Below, one piece after another: positions 26,017 to 35,141 of a stretch of DNA of 64,000 nt; within the stretch, counting starts at the first letter, position 1, and each line of letters begins with the position of its first letter. Origin of the DNA: Hyphomicrobiales bacterium. Its GTDB lineage: Bacteria; Pseudomonadota; Alphaproteobacteria; Rhizobiales; Beijerinckiaceae. Made by a program: the position numbers and the translations under genes. The notes beneath the pieces were generated by a model that worked only from the letters and a program-made list of their open reading frames with translations, was not told where the DNA came from and made no database searches. Location: NCBI GenBank assembly GCA_004144595.1, contig SEEM01000005.1:1-64000 (forward strand), given 5' to 3'.

Positions 26017-27513
26017 ATGCCCATCTCCCAGGCGTTCTTCCGACGCTCGAACGCCCTGCTTCTGGCCATCGGAATCGCAGTGCTGGTCGCCATCGTCGCG
26101 ACGTCGCTGTGGCTGACGAGCGCAAGCGAACGCTATTTCGGCGAGGTTACGGCTGCCCGCGCGGTCCGGAGTGCCAGCGCTGACCTGTTGTCGCTCGTGC
26201 AGGACGCCGAGACCGGCCAACGCGGCTTCCTGCTCACCCGGGACGAAACCTATCTGGAGCCCTATAACGTCGCGGTATCCAAGCTGGCAGACCAGCGCAC
26301 GAAGCTGGAGCAAGCTGCCGCCAACCTACGCGAGGTCGGACCGCTGCTTCAGCGTGTGCAGGGCGAACTCGAACGAAAGATGGCGGAACTTGCCTTGACG
26401 GTCGAGGCGACGCGCAGAGGTGACATCGAGACGGCGATGCGCCTGGTCCAGGGCGGAACCGGCAAGCAGCTCATGGACGATCTGAGAGCCGATCTGAACG
26501 CCATCCTGAGCAATTCCGAGGCGGAACTCAGGGAAGCGATCAATGCGCAGGTGACCGCATCGACGCAGTTGCGCTGGACGACGATCATCGGCGCCATCCT
26601 GATCCTGGCAATGGCGGGCGCGGCAAGCTGGACGATCGTCAGCTACACGCGCGAGATCGTCGAAACCCGGCACGAGGTCGAGATGCTCAATGTCGGCCTG
26701 GAGGGGCGGGTGCGCGAGCGCACCGATGCGCTCATCAAGGCGAACGAGGAGGTCCAGCGCTTCGCTTATATCGTGACGCACGATCTGCGCGCCCCGCTGG
26801 TGAACATCATGGGCTTCACCAGCGAGCTGGAAGCGATGTTCAAGCCGATCGAGGCCTATGTCGGCGCCGGACCCACAGCCACCCCGGAGCAGAAGGCCGC
26901 CGCTGAGGAGGCGCTGCGCGTCGATGTCGCCGAGGCGATCGGCTTCATCCGCTCGTCGACACGCAAGATGGACGGGCTCATCAACGCGATCCTCAAGATC
27001 TCCCGCGAGGGGCGGCGCGAGTTGCGGGCCGAGAGCGTCGATCTTACGGCGTTGATCGAGGCCGCGGCAAAGGCCGTCCACCATCAGGCCAGCGCGGACG
27101 AGGGCGGCGGGATCGAGATCGACTCGCAGGTTCCCCGTATCGTCAGCGATCGCCTTTCGCTCGATCAGGCCCTCGGCAACCTCCTGGACAATGCTATCAA
27201 ATACCGGTCTCCGGATCGCCCGATTCGGATATCCGTGCGGACGCGGCGGGAGAGCCGTGGCAGCGTGAAGATCGAGATCGAGGATAATGGCCGCGGCATC
27301 GCGGCAACCGACCATGAGCGCATCTTCGAGCTGTTCCGGCGCTCGGGCGCGCAGAACACGGCAGGCGAAGGCATCGGCCTCGCCCATGTCCGCACGATGC
27401 TGCGCAATCTCGGCGGCGACATCGCCGTGCGCTCAGAACTTGGCAAGGGCTCCACTTTTATCGTGACCCTGCCGCCCGACCTCGCGGCCTACAGACGGAG
27501 TGCCGAAGCGTGA
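26017..27513 (+). CDS. CHASE3-domain sensor histidine kinase
   Basis: A 498-residue membrane sensor kinase. Order: first membrane helix (residues ~13-34), a periplasmic CHASE3 domain (~35-180, with DAETGQRGFLLTRDETYLEPY), second membrane helix (~190-212), a short coiled coil, a HisKA domain with phospho-acceptor His255 in YIVTHDLRAPLVNIMGF, and an HATPase domain with NLLDNAIKYRS, EIEDNGRGI and GEGIGLAHVRTML. The insertion between the HisKA helices (AGPTATPEQKAAAEEAL) is notable. Its stop overlaps the GTG of the response regulator behind it, so they are a coupled pair. Confidence 0.92.
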   Translation: MPISQAFFRRSNALLLAIGIAVLVAIVATSLWLTSASERYFGEVTAARAVRSASADLLSLVQDAETGQRGFLLTRDETYLEPYNVAVSKLADQRTKLEQAAANLREVGPLLQRVQGELERKMAELALTVEATRRGDIETAMRLVQGGTGKQLMDDLRADLNAILSNSEAELREAINAQVTASTQLRWTTIIGAILILAMAGAASWTIVSYTREIVETRHEVEMLNVGLEGRVRERTDALIKANEEVQRFAYIVTHDLRAPLVNIMGFTSELEAMFKPIEAYVGAGPTATPEQKAAAEEALRVDVAEAIGFIRSSTRKMDGLINAILKISREGRRELRAESVDLTALIEAAAKAVHHQASADEGGGIEIDSQVPRIVSDRLSLDQALGNLLDNAIKYRSPDRPIRISVRTRRESRGSVKIEIEDNGRGIAATDHERIFELFRRSGAQNTAGEGIGLAHVRTMLRNLGGDIAVRSELGKGSTFIVTLPPDLAAYRRSAEA

Positions 27514-27953
27514 CCAATGGAAATCCTGTCTCCATCATCATGATCGAGGACGATGAAGGCCATGCCCGCCTCATCGAGAAGAACATCCGCCGCGCCGGCG
27601 TCAGCAACGAGATCATCCCCTTCGCCAACGGCACGGATGCGCTGAATTACCTGTTTGGCCCCGATGGGTCCGGCACAGTCAGCGCCGGCCGCCAGCTGCT
27701 GATCCTGCTCGACTTGAACCTGCCGGACATGGGCGGCGTTGACATCCTGGAGAAGGTGAAGGCGAACACGCACACCAAGCGTTCGCCGGTCGTCGTGCTC
27801 ACCACGACCGACGACAGCCGCGAGATTCAGCGCTGCTACGATCTCGGCGCCAATGTCTACATCACCAAGCCCGTGGATTATGACGGCTTCGCCAATGCGA
27901 TCCGCCAGCTGGGCCTGTTCTTCGCCGTAATCCAGGTTCCGGAAACGCCATGA
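27510..27953 (+). CDS. Single-domain response regulator
   Basis: A 147-residue stand-alone receiver domain with no output domain. Acidic pocket MIEDDEGHARL, phospho-acceptor Asp68 in LLDLNLPDMGG, Thr in VVLTTTDD and Lys in YITKPVDYDGF are all present. It belongs to the Rcp1-like branch often placed next to phytochrome or CHASE3 kinases. The GTG start overlaps the kinase stop (GTGA). It likely takes phosphate from the upstream kinase and passes it on or acts by protein contact; the next gene, a REC-HisKA_2 protein, is a candidate partner. Confidence 0.92.
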   Translation: MTNGNPVSIIMIEDDEGHARLIEKNIRRAGVSNEIIPFANGTDALNYLFGPDGSGTVSAGRQLLILLDLNLPDMGGVDILEKVKANTHTKRSPVVVLTTTDDSREIQRCYDLGANVYITKPVDYDGFANAIRQLGLFFAVIQVPETP

Positions 27954-27975
27954 CCGGCTTGCGTGGCGTCCGCTG

Positions 27976-29043
27976 ATGCCGAACCGGCCGATCAAAGTCC
28001 TCTATATCGACGACGACGCCACCTTGGGGCGCCTCGTGCAGCGCATGCTCGCGCGCCACAACTATGTCGTGGAGCATGTCGAAACCGCCGAGGCGGGGCT
28101 CGCGCGCGCAGAGGCGGGCGGGATCGACGTCATCATCCTCGACCATGATCTGGGCACGGCGTCAGGGCTCGATGTTCTCTCGGCCTTGTCCACCGACGCA
28201 TCATCTCCCGCGGTCATCTATGTGACCGCATCATCGGAGCTGTCGATCGCCGTGACCGCCCTGAAGGCCGGCGCGATCGACTATGTCGTGAAGACGATCG
28301 GCGAGGATTTCGAGGTCCTGCTGCGGGCGGCTCTGGAGCATGCCGTGGTGAAGACGCGGCTGACCCGCGCCCGCGAGCAGGCGGAGAAGGACGTGCGGGC
28401 CGCGCGCGACCACGCCATGACGCTGCTGGCCGAGGTCAATCACCGCGTCGCCAACAGCCTGTCGCTGGTCGGCTCGCTCGTGCGCATGCAGGCCAATTCT
28501 GTCGAAGACCCCGGCGCCAAGGCGGCGCTTGCCGAGACGCAGGCGCGTATCACGGCGATTGGCAACCTGCATCGCAGCCTCTATACCTCCGACGATGTCC
28601 GCGCTGTCGACCTCGCGGGCTATCTTCGTTTGCTGCTGGAGGAGTTCGCGCACTCGCTCGCCGGCTCCGGCCAGATGCCGTCCATCCGCTTCGAGGCGGA
28701 GCCCGTGCTGGCGAAAACCGACAAGGCGATCTCGATCGGCCTGATCGCAACGGAATTGGTGACCAACGCGCTGAAATACGCCTACCCCGACGGCCAGGGC
28801 GAGGTCCGGGTCAGCCTCTTCTGCGAGGGCGATACGGTCACGCTCAAGGTCGCCGATGACGGTATCGGCTGGTCAGGAACCGGCACAATCCGCGGAACCG
28901 GCCTCGGCAGCAAGATCGTGCGGGCGATGGCGAAGGGCCTCGCAACCGAATTGCGCTATGTCGATACCGGCGGACGCGGCACGCAAGCCGTCATGGAGCT
29001 TTCGCTGGCCGGCCTGGCACCGCCGACATCCGAAGCGGCCTGA
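27976..29043 (+). CDS. Receiver-HisKA_2 histidine kinase
   Basis: A 355-residue soluble protein with an N-terminal receiver domain (YIDDDATLGRLVQRML; phospho-acceptor Asp56 in IILDHDLG; YVVKTIG), a linker helix and a HisKA_2-type kinase with His156 in EVNHRVANSLSLVGSLVRMQ, then an HATPase (TELVTNALKYAYPDG, DDGIGW, GTGLGSKIVRAMAKGL). A receiver in front of the kinase suggests it is switched by phosphotransfer from an upstream kinase. It is 22 bases behind the response regulator, completing a kinase/regulator/kinase set. HisKA_2/HWE kinases commonly feed the PhyR-EcfG stress pathway in alphaproteobacteria; a link here is inference. Confidence 0.9.
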   Translation: MPNRPIKVLYIDDDATLGRLVQRMLARHNYVVEHVETAEAGLARAEAGGIDVIILDHDLGTASGLDVLSALSTDASSPAVIYVTASSELSIAVTALKAGAIDYVVKTIGEDFEVLLRAALEHAVVKTRLTRAREQAEKDVRAARDHAMTLLAEVNHRVANSLSLVGSLVRMQANSVEDPGAKAALAETQARITAIGNLHRSLYTSDDVRAVDLAGYLRLLLEEFAHSLAGSGQMPSIRFEAEPVLAKTDKAISIGLIATELVTNALKYAYPDGQGEVRVSLFCEGDTVTLKVADDGIGWSGTGTIRGTGLGSKIVRAMAKGLATELRYVDTGGRGTQAVMELSLAGLAPPTSEAA

Positions 29044-29127
29044 ACCGCTTCGGACGCTGGCGAGCCGGAGTGCGTTGATCTGCATCGGCTTTTACTGAAA
29101 GCCGCGGGCGACTTCCGGGCCGATGCT

Positions 29128-31662
29128 CTAGCCCGCGCCCGGAATCTTGCGGAGCGCGGCTTCGAGCGAGCCGAGATTGTAAGGCTTGCGCAGCGTCGTC
29201 GCCTCGGCGACTCCCAGGATCGCGAGATCGTCGTAACCCGTCGCGAAGAGGAAGGGTACGCCGAGCTCGCGCAGGCGATTGCCGATCGGCTCCGAGGTTT
29301 CCGAGCCGAGATTGACGTCGAGAATTGCGAGATCCGGCGCCGTCCGGCCCAGGAACGACAGAGCTTCCGAGACGTTTGCGCAGACTTCGACCTGGCTCGC
29401 CCCCAGCGTCGTCAGCATGTCCTCGCAATCCATGGCGATGATGAACTGATCCTCGACCAGCAGCACGCGCTTGCCTTCGAGAGGCCGGCCAGGTTTGCCC
29501 TTGACCGGAACGGGAGCGTCCTCGGGCGGTGCTACATCCTCGGTCCAGCGAACGAACTTGGCGGGAATGCAGAGTTTCGCCGTGATGCCTTCGGGCTCGA
29601 ACGACAGGTCGCTCCGCCCGCCGAGATCGTAGGGGATGCTGCGGCCGATCAGGATGCTGCCGAAACCCTGACGGGACGGCGGCTTGACCGGCGGGCCGCC
29701 CCGCTCCTGCCAGACGATATCGCAATCACCCACCGCATTGGCGGACCACGTCACGGTGAGTTCGCCGGTCTTGACGGATAAAGCTCCGTATTTGGCGGCA
29801 TTGGTGATGAGCTCATGGATCACCAGAGCGACGACCGAGAAGGCGCGGGCGTCGAGCGATACGGCCGGGCCGCGCACCGTGATCGCGCCGCCGCTGGTCC
29901 GGTAGGGCGAGGCTTCCGCATTGACGAGGTCGAGCAGGAAACCGCCGCCGCTTGCCCGCATCGCCTGGTCATGCGCGATGGCGAGCGCTTCGATCCGCCC
30001 CTTGAGCGACATGACATAGGCCTCGATCGTCGCACCTTCCGCGAGCGGATGGGCGACGATCGACTTGATCAGGGCGAGGATGTTCTTGACCCGGTGGTTG
30101 AGCTCCTGATTGAGCATCTTCTGGCGGATATCGGCCTTGTTGCGCTCGTCGGCGAGGAGCTCGCTCTGTCGCAGAACGACCTCGATCAGGGTCCGGCGTG
30201 CCGATTCGGCTAGCTCGCGCTCCACCGGCGTCCAGATACTGGAATGGCCGGCCACGGTCTCCTTCCAGACGGCGAAGCTCTGCCGTGGCGTGAGACGGTC
30301 GCCATGCGGGCCGCTCGTATAGGTCTTGTGGGGGTCGCCACCCCATTCGATCGTGTGGACCAGCTCGCGACGGAAGAAGAAGAGATAGTCGCGCGGGATC
30401 TGCGACAACGGGATTGCAAGCATCCCGGCGAACTGCTCGGCATGAGCCCGCGCGGCAGGAAGCGCCTCGGCGAGCGCCGTCGTCGCCCAGATCCGCCCGT
30501 CGCAAACCGATCCGGCAAACGCAGCCAGCTCCTCCGCGAACTCGGCCGGTGGGGCGCTGCCCTCGCTCCGCCACGCGCCATTGACCCAGACGCCGACGCC
30601 GTCGCTTTCGACGAGATTGCGGAACTCGGCGAGGTGCTGACCGAGGAAGCCCGAGGCATCGGTCACGTAGGCGGCGGACGAAAGCAGGCCGTTGAGGAAA
30701 TCCCGCGCCCTTTCGGCGGCGAGCAGCATCTGCTTCTGTGTGAGAGCGCCAAGCTGAAGCGCGAAGAATTCGCCGAAGATCTCCGCTGCGATCCGGCGAT
30801 TCATCGAAAGCGAGTGCGGCCTGTAGTGGTGGCAGGCGATCAGCCCCCAGAGCGCGCCGTCGACGATGATCGAGACAGACATCGAGGCCGAGACGCCCAT
30901 ATTGCGCAGGTATTCGCAATGGATCGGCGAGACACTGCGCAGATGGGCATAAGACAGATCGAGCGGCTCGCCGGCCGCGTCCAGCACGGGCATGATCGGG
31001 AAGCGCTCCCCGCTCGAATCCGAAACCACGCGGATCGGATTGAGCAGATAAAGCTGCCGCGCCTGCTGGGGGATGTCGCTTGCGGGAAAATGCTGCCCGA
31101 GGAAGCTTTCGAGATCGGGCCGCTTGGCCTCGCTGACGACCTTGCCGGAACCGTCGGGTGCGAACTGATAAATCATCACCCGGTCGTACTGCAGCACGGC
31201 GCGGAGCAGGCGCGCCGCCTTCTTGATGAGCTGCGCCGGTGTCGTGACATCCGAAAGCCGGCCGACCAGCGTCCGCGCGAATTCGAGCGGCGAGGTCGGC
31301 CCGGCCGCGACGCTCTCCTCGAACTCGATGATGGCGTTGCCTTTGAAGGCATGGATCGAGATGTCGAACTCCCGATCCATTGCGGAGACCCGATACCGCG
31401 GCATCAACCCGGCCCGCGACGGCGCGCCTGAACGAGCGAGCGCATTGCGCATCTCATGCACGACCGGCCCGCCGAGAATCTCTTCGAGCCTGCGACCGAC
31501 AAGCTCGAACTCTTTCAGGCCGAGGAAGGCGCTGGCGTTCGACGAGTGGCGCCTGATCGTCACGGCCTCGGCATCGCACACGATCATGCAGCCATGCGGC
31601 TGGACGCTGCCGGGGATATGGATCGGCTCGCGATCGCAGTTCGTCAGATCAACGGTGGTCAT
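29128..31662 (-). CDS. bphP: Bacteriophytochrome HWE-type histidine kinase with receiver domain
   Basis: A red/far-red light sensor of 844 residues. Domains: PAS with the biliverdin-attaching Cys9 in LTNCDREPIHIPGSVQPHG; GAF with FPASDIPQQARQLY and SPIHCEYLRNMGVSASMSVSI; PHY with the tongue motif PRQSF (in RLTPRQSFAVWKE); an HWE-type kinase (QELNHRVKNILALIKSIV, then VIHELITNAAKYGALS); and a C-terminal receiver (LLVEDQFIIAMDCEDML, AILDVNLG, LRKPYNL). All chromophore-pocket motifs are intact. The ATG at 31662 overlaps the stop of the heme oxygenase gene (ATGA) and places Cys9 at the expected distance; the longer frame lacks support. The kinase-receiver fusion could shuttle phosphate internally. 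Confidence 0.95.
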   Translation of the reverse strand: MTTVDLTNCDREPIHIPGSVQPHGCMIVCDAEAVTIRRHSSNASAFLGLKEFELVGRRLEEILGGPVVHEMRNALARSGAPSRAGLMPRYRVSAMDREFDISIHAFKGNAIIEFEESVAAGPTSPLEFARTLVGRLSDVTTPAQLIKKAARLLRAVLQYDRVMIYQFAPDGSGKVVSEAKRPDLESFLGQHFPASDIPQQARQLYLLNPIRVVSDSSGERFPIMPVLDAAGEPLDLSYAHLRSVSPIHCEYLRNMGVSASMSVSIIVDGALWGLIACHHYRPHSLSMNRRIAAEIFGEFFALQLGALTQKQMLLAAERARDFLNGLLSSAAYVTDASGFLGQHLAEFRNLVESDGVGVWVNGAWRSEGSAPPAEFAEELAAFAGSVCDGRIWATTALAEALPAARAHAEQFAGMLAIPLSQIPRDYLFFFRRELVHTIEWGGDPHKTYTSGPHGDRLTPRQSFAVWKETVAGHSSIWTPVERELAESARRTLIEVVLRQSELLADERNKADIRQKMLNQELNHRVKNILALIKSIVAHPLAEGATIEAYVMSLKGRIEALAIAHDQAMRASGGGFLLDLVNAEASPYRTSGGAITVRGPAVSLDARAFSVVALVIHELITNAAKYGALSVKTGELTVTWSANAVGDCDIVWQERGGPPVKPPSRQGFGSILIGRSIPYDLGGRSDLSFEPEGITAKLCIPAKFVRWTEDVAPPEDAPVPVKGKPGRPLEGKRVLLVEDQFIIAMDCEDMLTTLGASQVEVCANVSEALSFLGRTAPDLAILDVNLGSETSEPIGNRLRELGVPFLFATGYDDLAILGVAEATTLRKPYNLGSLEAALRKIPGAG

Positions 31663-32225
31663 GCAGGAGAGAATTCCTCCGATGTGAAGGCCTGGATGGC
31701 GTGGCGGAAAACGGACTTGGCCGACTGCGCCGCGGCATCCCACGCTGGCCGGTCGAGCCCTTCGAGTGCGACCAGGACCGCGCGCCAGCGATCGAGCGAC
31801 CCTGCCTGCGCCGAAAGATATCGCGCGCCGAAATCCGGACCGAAGCCGAGATGCTCCACTCCTTTTACCAGCACGCGAGCCCCGAGAGCCGAACCTTCCA
31901 GAACGTAGGCGGCTCCGAGCAGCGCAGCGATGTCATTTGACAGATGGAACGGGTCGGCCGCCGGAAGCGGCAGCGCCAGATCGGCAAGGTCCGCTGTCAG
32001 TTCCGGCAGGAGCTTGCGCGACCGCCAGGGTGAAGTCTCCACCGCGGCATCGCGCAAGGCAGCCTCGACCGGCGCCCGATGCCGATAGGTGCCCTTGAGG
32101 AAGCTGGCATATTCGGCGCGGCTCGAAAACACTCCGACGATGGCGTCCAGCTCGCGATGCAGCTCGTTGGTCTCGTCGCGCAGGAAAGTTCTGATTTCAA
32201 TCATTCCGTCGGGACCTGGAATCAT
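31659..32225 (-). CDS. bphO: Biliverdin-producing heme oxygenase
   Basis: Opens heme to biliverdin, the chromophore of the bacteriophytochrome encoded directly downstream. The 188-residue product has the heme-oxygenase fold signatures: the proximal His in RDETNELHRELDAIVG, the distal helix GAAYVLEGSALGARVL with its Gly-rich kink, and a FxHLSNDIAALLG region. The start is either ATG 32225, with GAGG four bases upstream, or ATG 32204, which would leave MIEIRTFLRDETNE. The four-base overlap with bphP indicates tight co-expression of apoprotein and chromophore supply. It is divergent from the radical SAM gene across 160 bases with no recognised regulatory motif. Confidence 0.9.
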   Translation of the reverse strand: MIPGPDGMIEIRTFLRDETNELHRELDAIVGVFSSRAEYASFLKGTYRHRAPVEAALRDAAVETSPWRSRKLLPELTADLADLALPLPAADPFHLSNDIAALLGAAYVLEGSALGARVLVKGVEHLGFGPDFGARYLSAQAGSLDRWRAVLVALEGLDRPAWDAAAQSAKSVFRHAIQAFTSEEFSPA

Positions 32226-32385
32226 TCCGCCTCGGCATCGCTATACCCCGATATCTGCGAAATCCGCGCTGTTTTGATCGCGGATTCGATCTCGTTTCGA
32301 CCCGCCCGGAATCCTTGCCAGACGGATCAGCTTGAATTCGGCAAGGCGCTGCGATAAGAACATAAAGAGAACAAAAGGAAAGTCG

Positions 32386-33618
32386 ATGGCACAGCTCACG
32401 GTCCTGGAGAAGCTCGAAATCCTCAGCGACGCCGCGAAATACGACGCCTCCTGCGCATCGAGCAGCACGACCAAACGAGATTCGCGCGACGGGAAAGGTC
32501 TGGGCTCGACGACAGGTTCCGGCATCTGCCATTCCTACGCGCCTGACGGCCGGTGCATCTCGCTCCTGAAGATCCTGCTGACGAATTTCTGCAGCTTCGA
32601 TTGCGTCTTCTGCATCAACCGCTCATCGAGCAACGTTCGCCGCGCCCGATTCTCGGTCGAGGAAGTCGTCGCGCTGACCCTGAATTTCTACCGCCGCAAC
32701 TATATCGAAGGCCTCTTTCTGTCCTCCGGCATCATCCGCTCGGCCGATTATACGATGGCGGAATTGGTCCGAGTGGCCGAAACGCTGCGCCGGCAGCACG
32801 GGTTCCGCGGCTATATCCATCTCAAGCTGATCCCGGGCGCGAGCCGCGATTTGATCGAGCGCGCAGGGCTTTTTGCTGACCGGGTGTCGATCAACGTCGA
32901 ATTGCCGAGCGAGGCGGCGCTCGCGCGCTTCGCCCCGGAAAAGCAGGCTGGCGAGATCAAGAGTGCGATGGGCGGCCTCAAGCTGAAGATCGACGCATCG
33001 CGCGAGGAGCGCGACAAGAGCAGGAAGGCTCCTGCCTTCTCGCCCGCGGGGCAGAGCACGCAGATGATCGTCGGCGCCGATGACGCAAGCGATTCCGCCA
33101 TCCTGAAGCGCAGTGCCTGGCTCTATGGCAGCTTCGGGCTGAAACGCGTCTATTACTCTGCCTTCAGCCCGATTCCGGACGCCTCAAGCCAGCTGCCGCT
33201 CCAGCCGCCGCCGCTGATGCGCGAGCACCGGCTTTATCAGGCCGACTGGCTGACGCGCTTCTACGGGTTCGAGACCGAGGAAATCCTGGGGCGCAACGAG
33301 ATGCTCGATCTCGATATCGACCCCAAGCTCGCCTGGGCATTGCGCGAGCGCGGGCGCTTCCCCGTCGACGTGAACCGGGCTGATCGCGAAGCCCTCCTGC
33401 GGGTGCCGGGTCTGGGCACGCGCAGTGTCGATCGCATCCTGGCCTCGCGGCGGTTCCGCCGGCTCAGGCTGGAAGATGTCGGCCGGCTGACGCGATCGCT
33501 GGCAACGATCCGGCATTTCATCATGGCGGAGGGCTGGCGTCCGGGCAGCGGGCTCGACGCGCAGAACCTGCGGGCCCGGCTGATGCCGCAACCGCGACAA
33601 TTATCGCTTTTCCCGTGA
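32386..33618 (+). CDS. Putative DNA modification/repair radical SAM protein
   Basis: A 410-residue radical SAM enzyme of the family annotated as 'putative DNA modification/repair radical SAM protein'. The 4Fe-4S motif is Cys69-x3-Cys73-x2-Cys76 (NFCSFDCVFCINR), preceded by CHSYAPDGRCISLLKILLTN. The C-terminal part (VNRADREALLRVPGLGTRSVDRILASRRFRRLRLEDVGRL) is a helix-hairpin-helix region suited to DNA binding. The ATG at 32386 has AGGAA six bases upstream. It overlaps by four bases the UdgX-type gene behind it; the two form a conserved pair. The exact reaction is not known. Confidence 0.9.
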   Translation: MAQLTVLEKLEILSDAAKYDASCASSSTTKRDSRDGKGLGSTTGSGICHSYAPDGRCISLLKILLTNFCSFDCVFCINRSSSNVRRARFSVEEVVALTLNFYRRNYIEGLFLSSGIIRSADYTMAELVRVAETLRRQHGFRGYIHLKLIPGASRDLIERAGLFADRVSINVELPSEAALARFAPEKQAGEIKSAMGGLKLKIDASREERDKSRKAPAFSPAGQSTQMIVGADDASDSAILKRSAWLYGSFGLKRVYYSAFSPIPDASSQLPLQPPPLMREHRLYQADWLTRFYGFETEEILGRNEMLDLDIDPKLAWALRERGRFPVDVNRADREALLRVPGLGTRSVDRILASRRFRRLRLEDVGRLTRSLATIRHFIMAEGWRPGSGLDAQNLRARLMPQPRQLSLFP

Positions 33619-35063
33619 TAGCGGCCCGGCTGAACGGCCCCGCGGATTTTGCCGGCTGGCGCCGCGAAGCCCGGCGGCTGGCGCTGGCCGGCATTCAGCC
33701 CGAGGCCGTCGCTTGGCTGACGAGCGAGGACGATGCCGGATTGTTCGCGATGGAGAGCGTAGCCCCGGTCGAGGACGGAAGCGCCACGCTAACCGTGTCA
33801 CGCCGTTTTATCGAGCTTGCCGAGAACGTCGTCTGTCATCGGGATGTCGGCCGCTTCGTCTTGCTGCACCGCCTGCTGCTGCGTTTGCAGGACGAGCCGC
33901 GCCTGCTCGAAAATGCAGCCGATCCCGACATCGCTCGCGCCGAGGCGATGGCCCGCTCGGTACGGCGCGATCTGCACAAGATGACGGCCTTCGTCCGGTT
34001 CCGGGCCGTGTCGGGCGCGAGCGATGACGGCCCTTTCATCGCCTGGTTCGAGCCGGAGCACTTCATTCTCGAACGGGCCGCGAGCTTCTTCACGGGGCGC
34101 TTCGCCGGGATGATCTGGTCGATCATGACGCCGCAGGGATCGATGCACTGGGATGGCGGCACCCTGCAGTTCGGCCCCGCCGCCAGCAAGGCCGACGCGC
34201 CGGACGGCGATGCCATGGAAGCGTATTGGCTCACCTACTACGCCAACATCTTCAATCCGGCCCGGTTGAAGCCGAAGGCGATGAAGAGCGAGATGCCGGT
34301 GAAATACTGGCGGAACCTGCCCGAAGCGGAATTGATTGTGCCGCTGATCGCAGGCGCCGCCCGGCGAGCAGAGGAAATGGTGATGCGCGCGCCGACGCAG
34401 CCACCCGAACGCCATATAAGGCAGCTCCAGCACCGTCCCGAGATGCCTCATGCACCCGGAATCGCGTCCTGGCAGGATGCCGCGGCTGCGGCGCAACGCT
34501 GCACCCGCTGCGACCTTCATTGCCACGCCACGCAAACGGTGTTTGGAGAGGGCCCGCTGGACGCGCCCGTTCTGTTCGTCGGCGAACAGCCTGGAGATCA
34601 GGAGGACCTTGCCGGCCGGCCGTTCGTCGGGCCTGCAGGACAGGTTTTCGATCGGGCGATGCAGGAAGCCGGCCTCGATCGTGCGCGCGCCTATGTCACC
34701 AACGCGGTGAAGCATTTCAAATTCCAGCTGCGCGGCAAGCGGCGCATCCACGACAAGCCGAATGTCGGGGAGATCAAGGCCTGCCGCTTCTGGCTCGACC
34801 TTGAACTGCAGTTCGTGAAACCCCGGCTTGTCGTCGCCCTCGGCGCCAGTGCACTGCGATCGCTGACGGGGCATGCCGGCTCGCTGGCCAGCGCACGCGA
34901 CCGCGAGCTTGCGCTCGAAGACGGCACGCCGCTGCTGGCCACCGTCCATCCTTCATTCCTGCTGCGCCTGCCGGATGAAAAGGCTCGTTCTCGCGAATAT
35001 GCCCGGTTCGTCGCAGATCTCACCCAGGCGCAGCGACGGATATCCCGGCATCAGGCAAAATAG
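33615..35063 (+). CDS. DUF4130 - UdgX-type uracil-DNA glycosylase fusion
   Basis: A 482-residue two-domain protein. Residues ~1-245 are the DUF4130 domain (partner of the radical SAM protein). Residues ~280-482 are a family-4-like uracil-DNA glycosylase with a Cys pair (Cys296/Cys299, CTRCDLHCHATQ) for a 4Fe-4S cluster, motif GEQPGDQEDLAGRPFVGPAG at ~323 and HPSFLLRLPDEKAR near the end. The insert FQLRGKRRIHDKPNVGE carries KRRIH with His379. This is the signature of UdgX, in which that His binds covalently to the abasic sugar after uracil is released. The GTG at 33615 overlaps the stop of the radical SAM gene. The pair probably forms a DNA damage-handling module. Confidence 0.92.
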   Translation: MIAARLNGPADFAGWRREARRLALAGIQPEAVAWLTSEDDAGLFAMESVAPVEDGSATLTVSRRFIELAENVVCHRDVGRFVLLHRLLLRLQDEPRLLENAADPDIARAEAMARSVRRDLHKMTAFVRFRAVSGASDDGPFIAWFEPEHFILERAASFFTGRFAGMIWSIMTPQGSMHWDGGTLQFGPAASKADAPDGDAMEAYWLTYYANIFNPARLKPKAMKSEMPVKYWRNLPEAELIVPLIAGAARRAEEMVMRAPTQPPERHIRQLQHRPEMPHAPGIASWQDAAAAAQRCTRCDLHCHATQTVFGEGPLDAPVLFVGEQPGDQEDLAGRPFVGPAGQVFDRAMQEAGLDRARAYVTNAVKHFKFQLRGKRRIHDKPNVGEIKACRFWLDLELQFVKPRLVVALGASALRSLTGHAGSLASARDRELALEDGTPLLATVHPSFLLRLPDEKARSREYARFVADLTQAQRRISRHQAK

Positions 35064-35141
35064 GGAAGCGCGAACGGCTTTTCCGCCGCCCGTAGATGCC
35101 GTACGAACCGATCCATCGCTCTGCTTCTCAGGAAAACGTCC

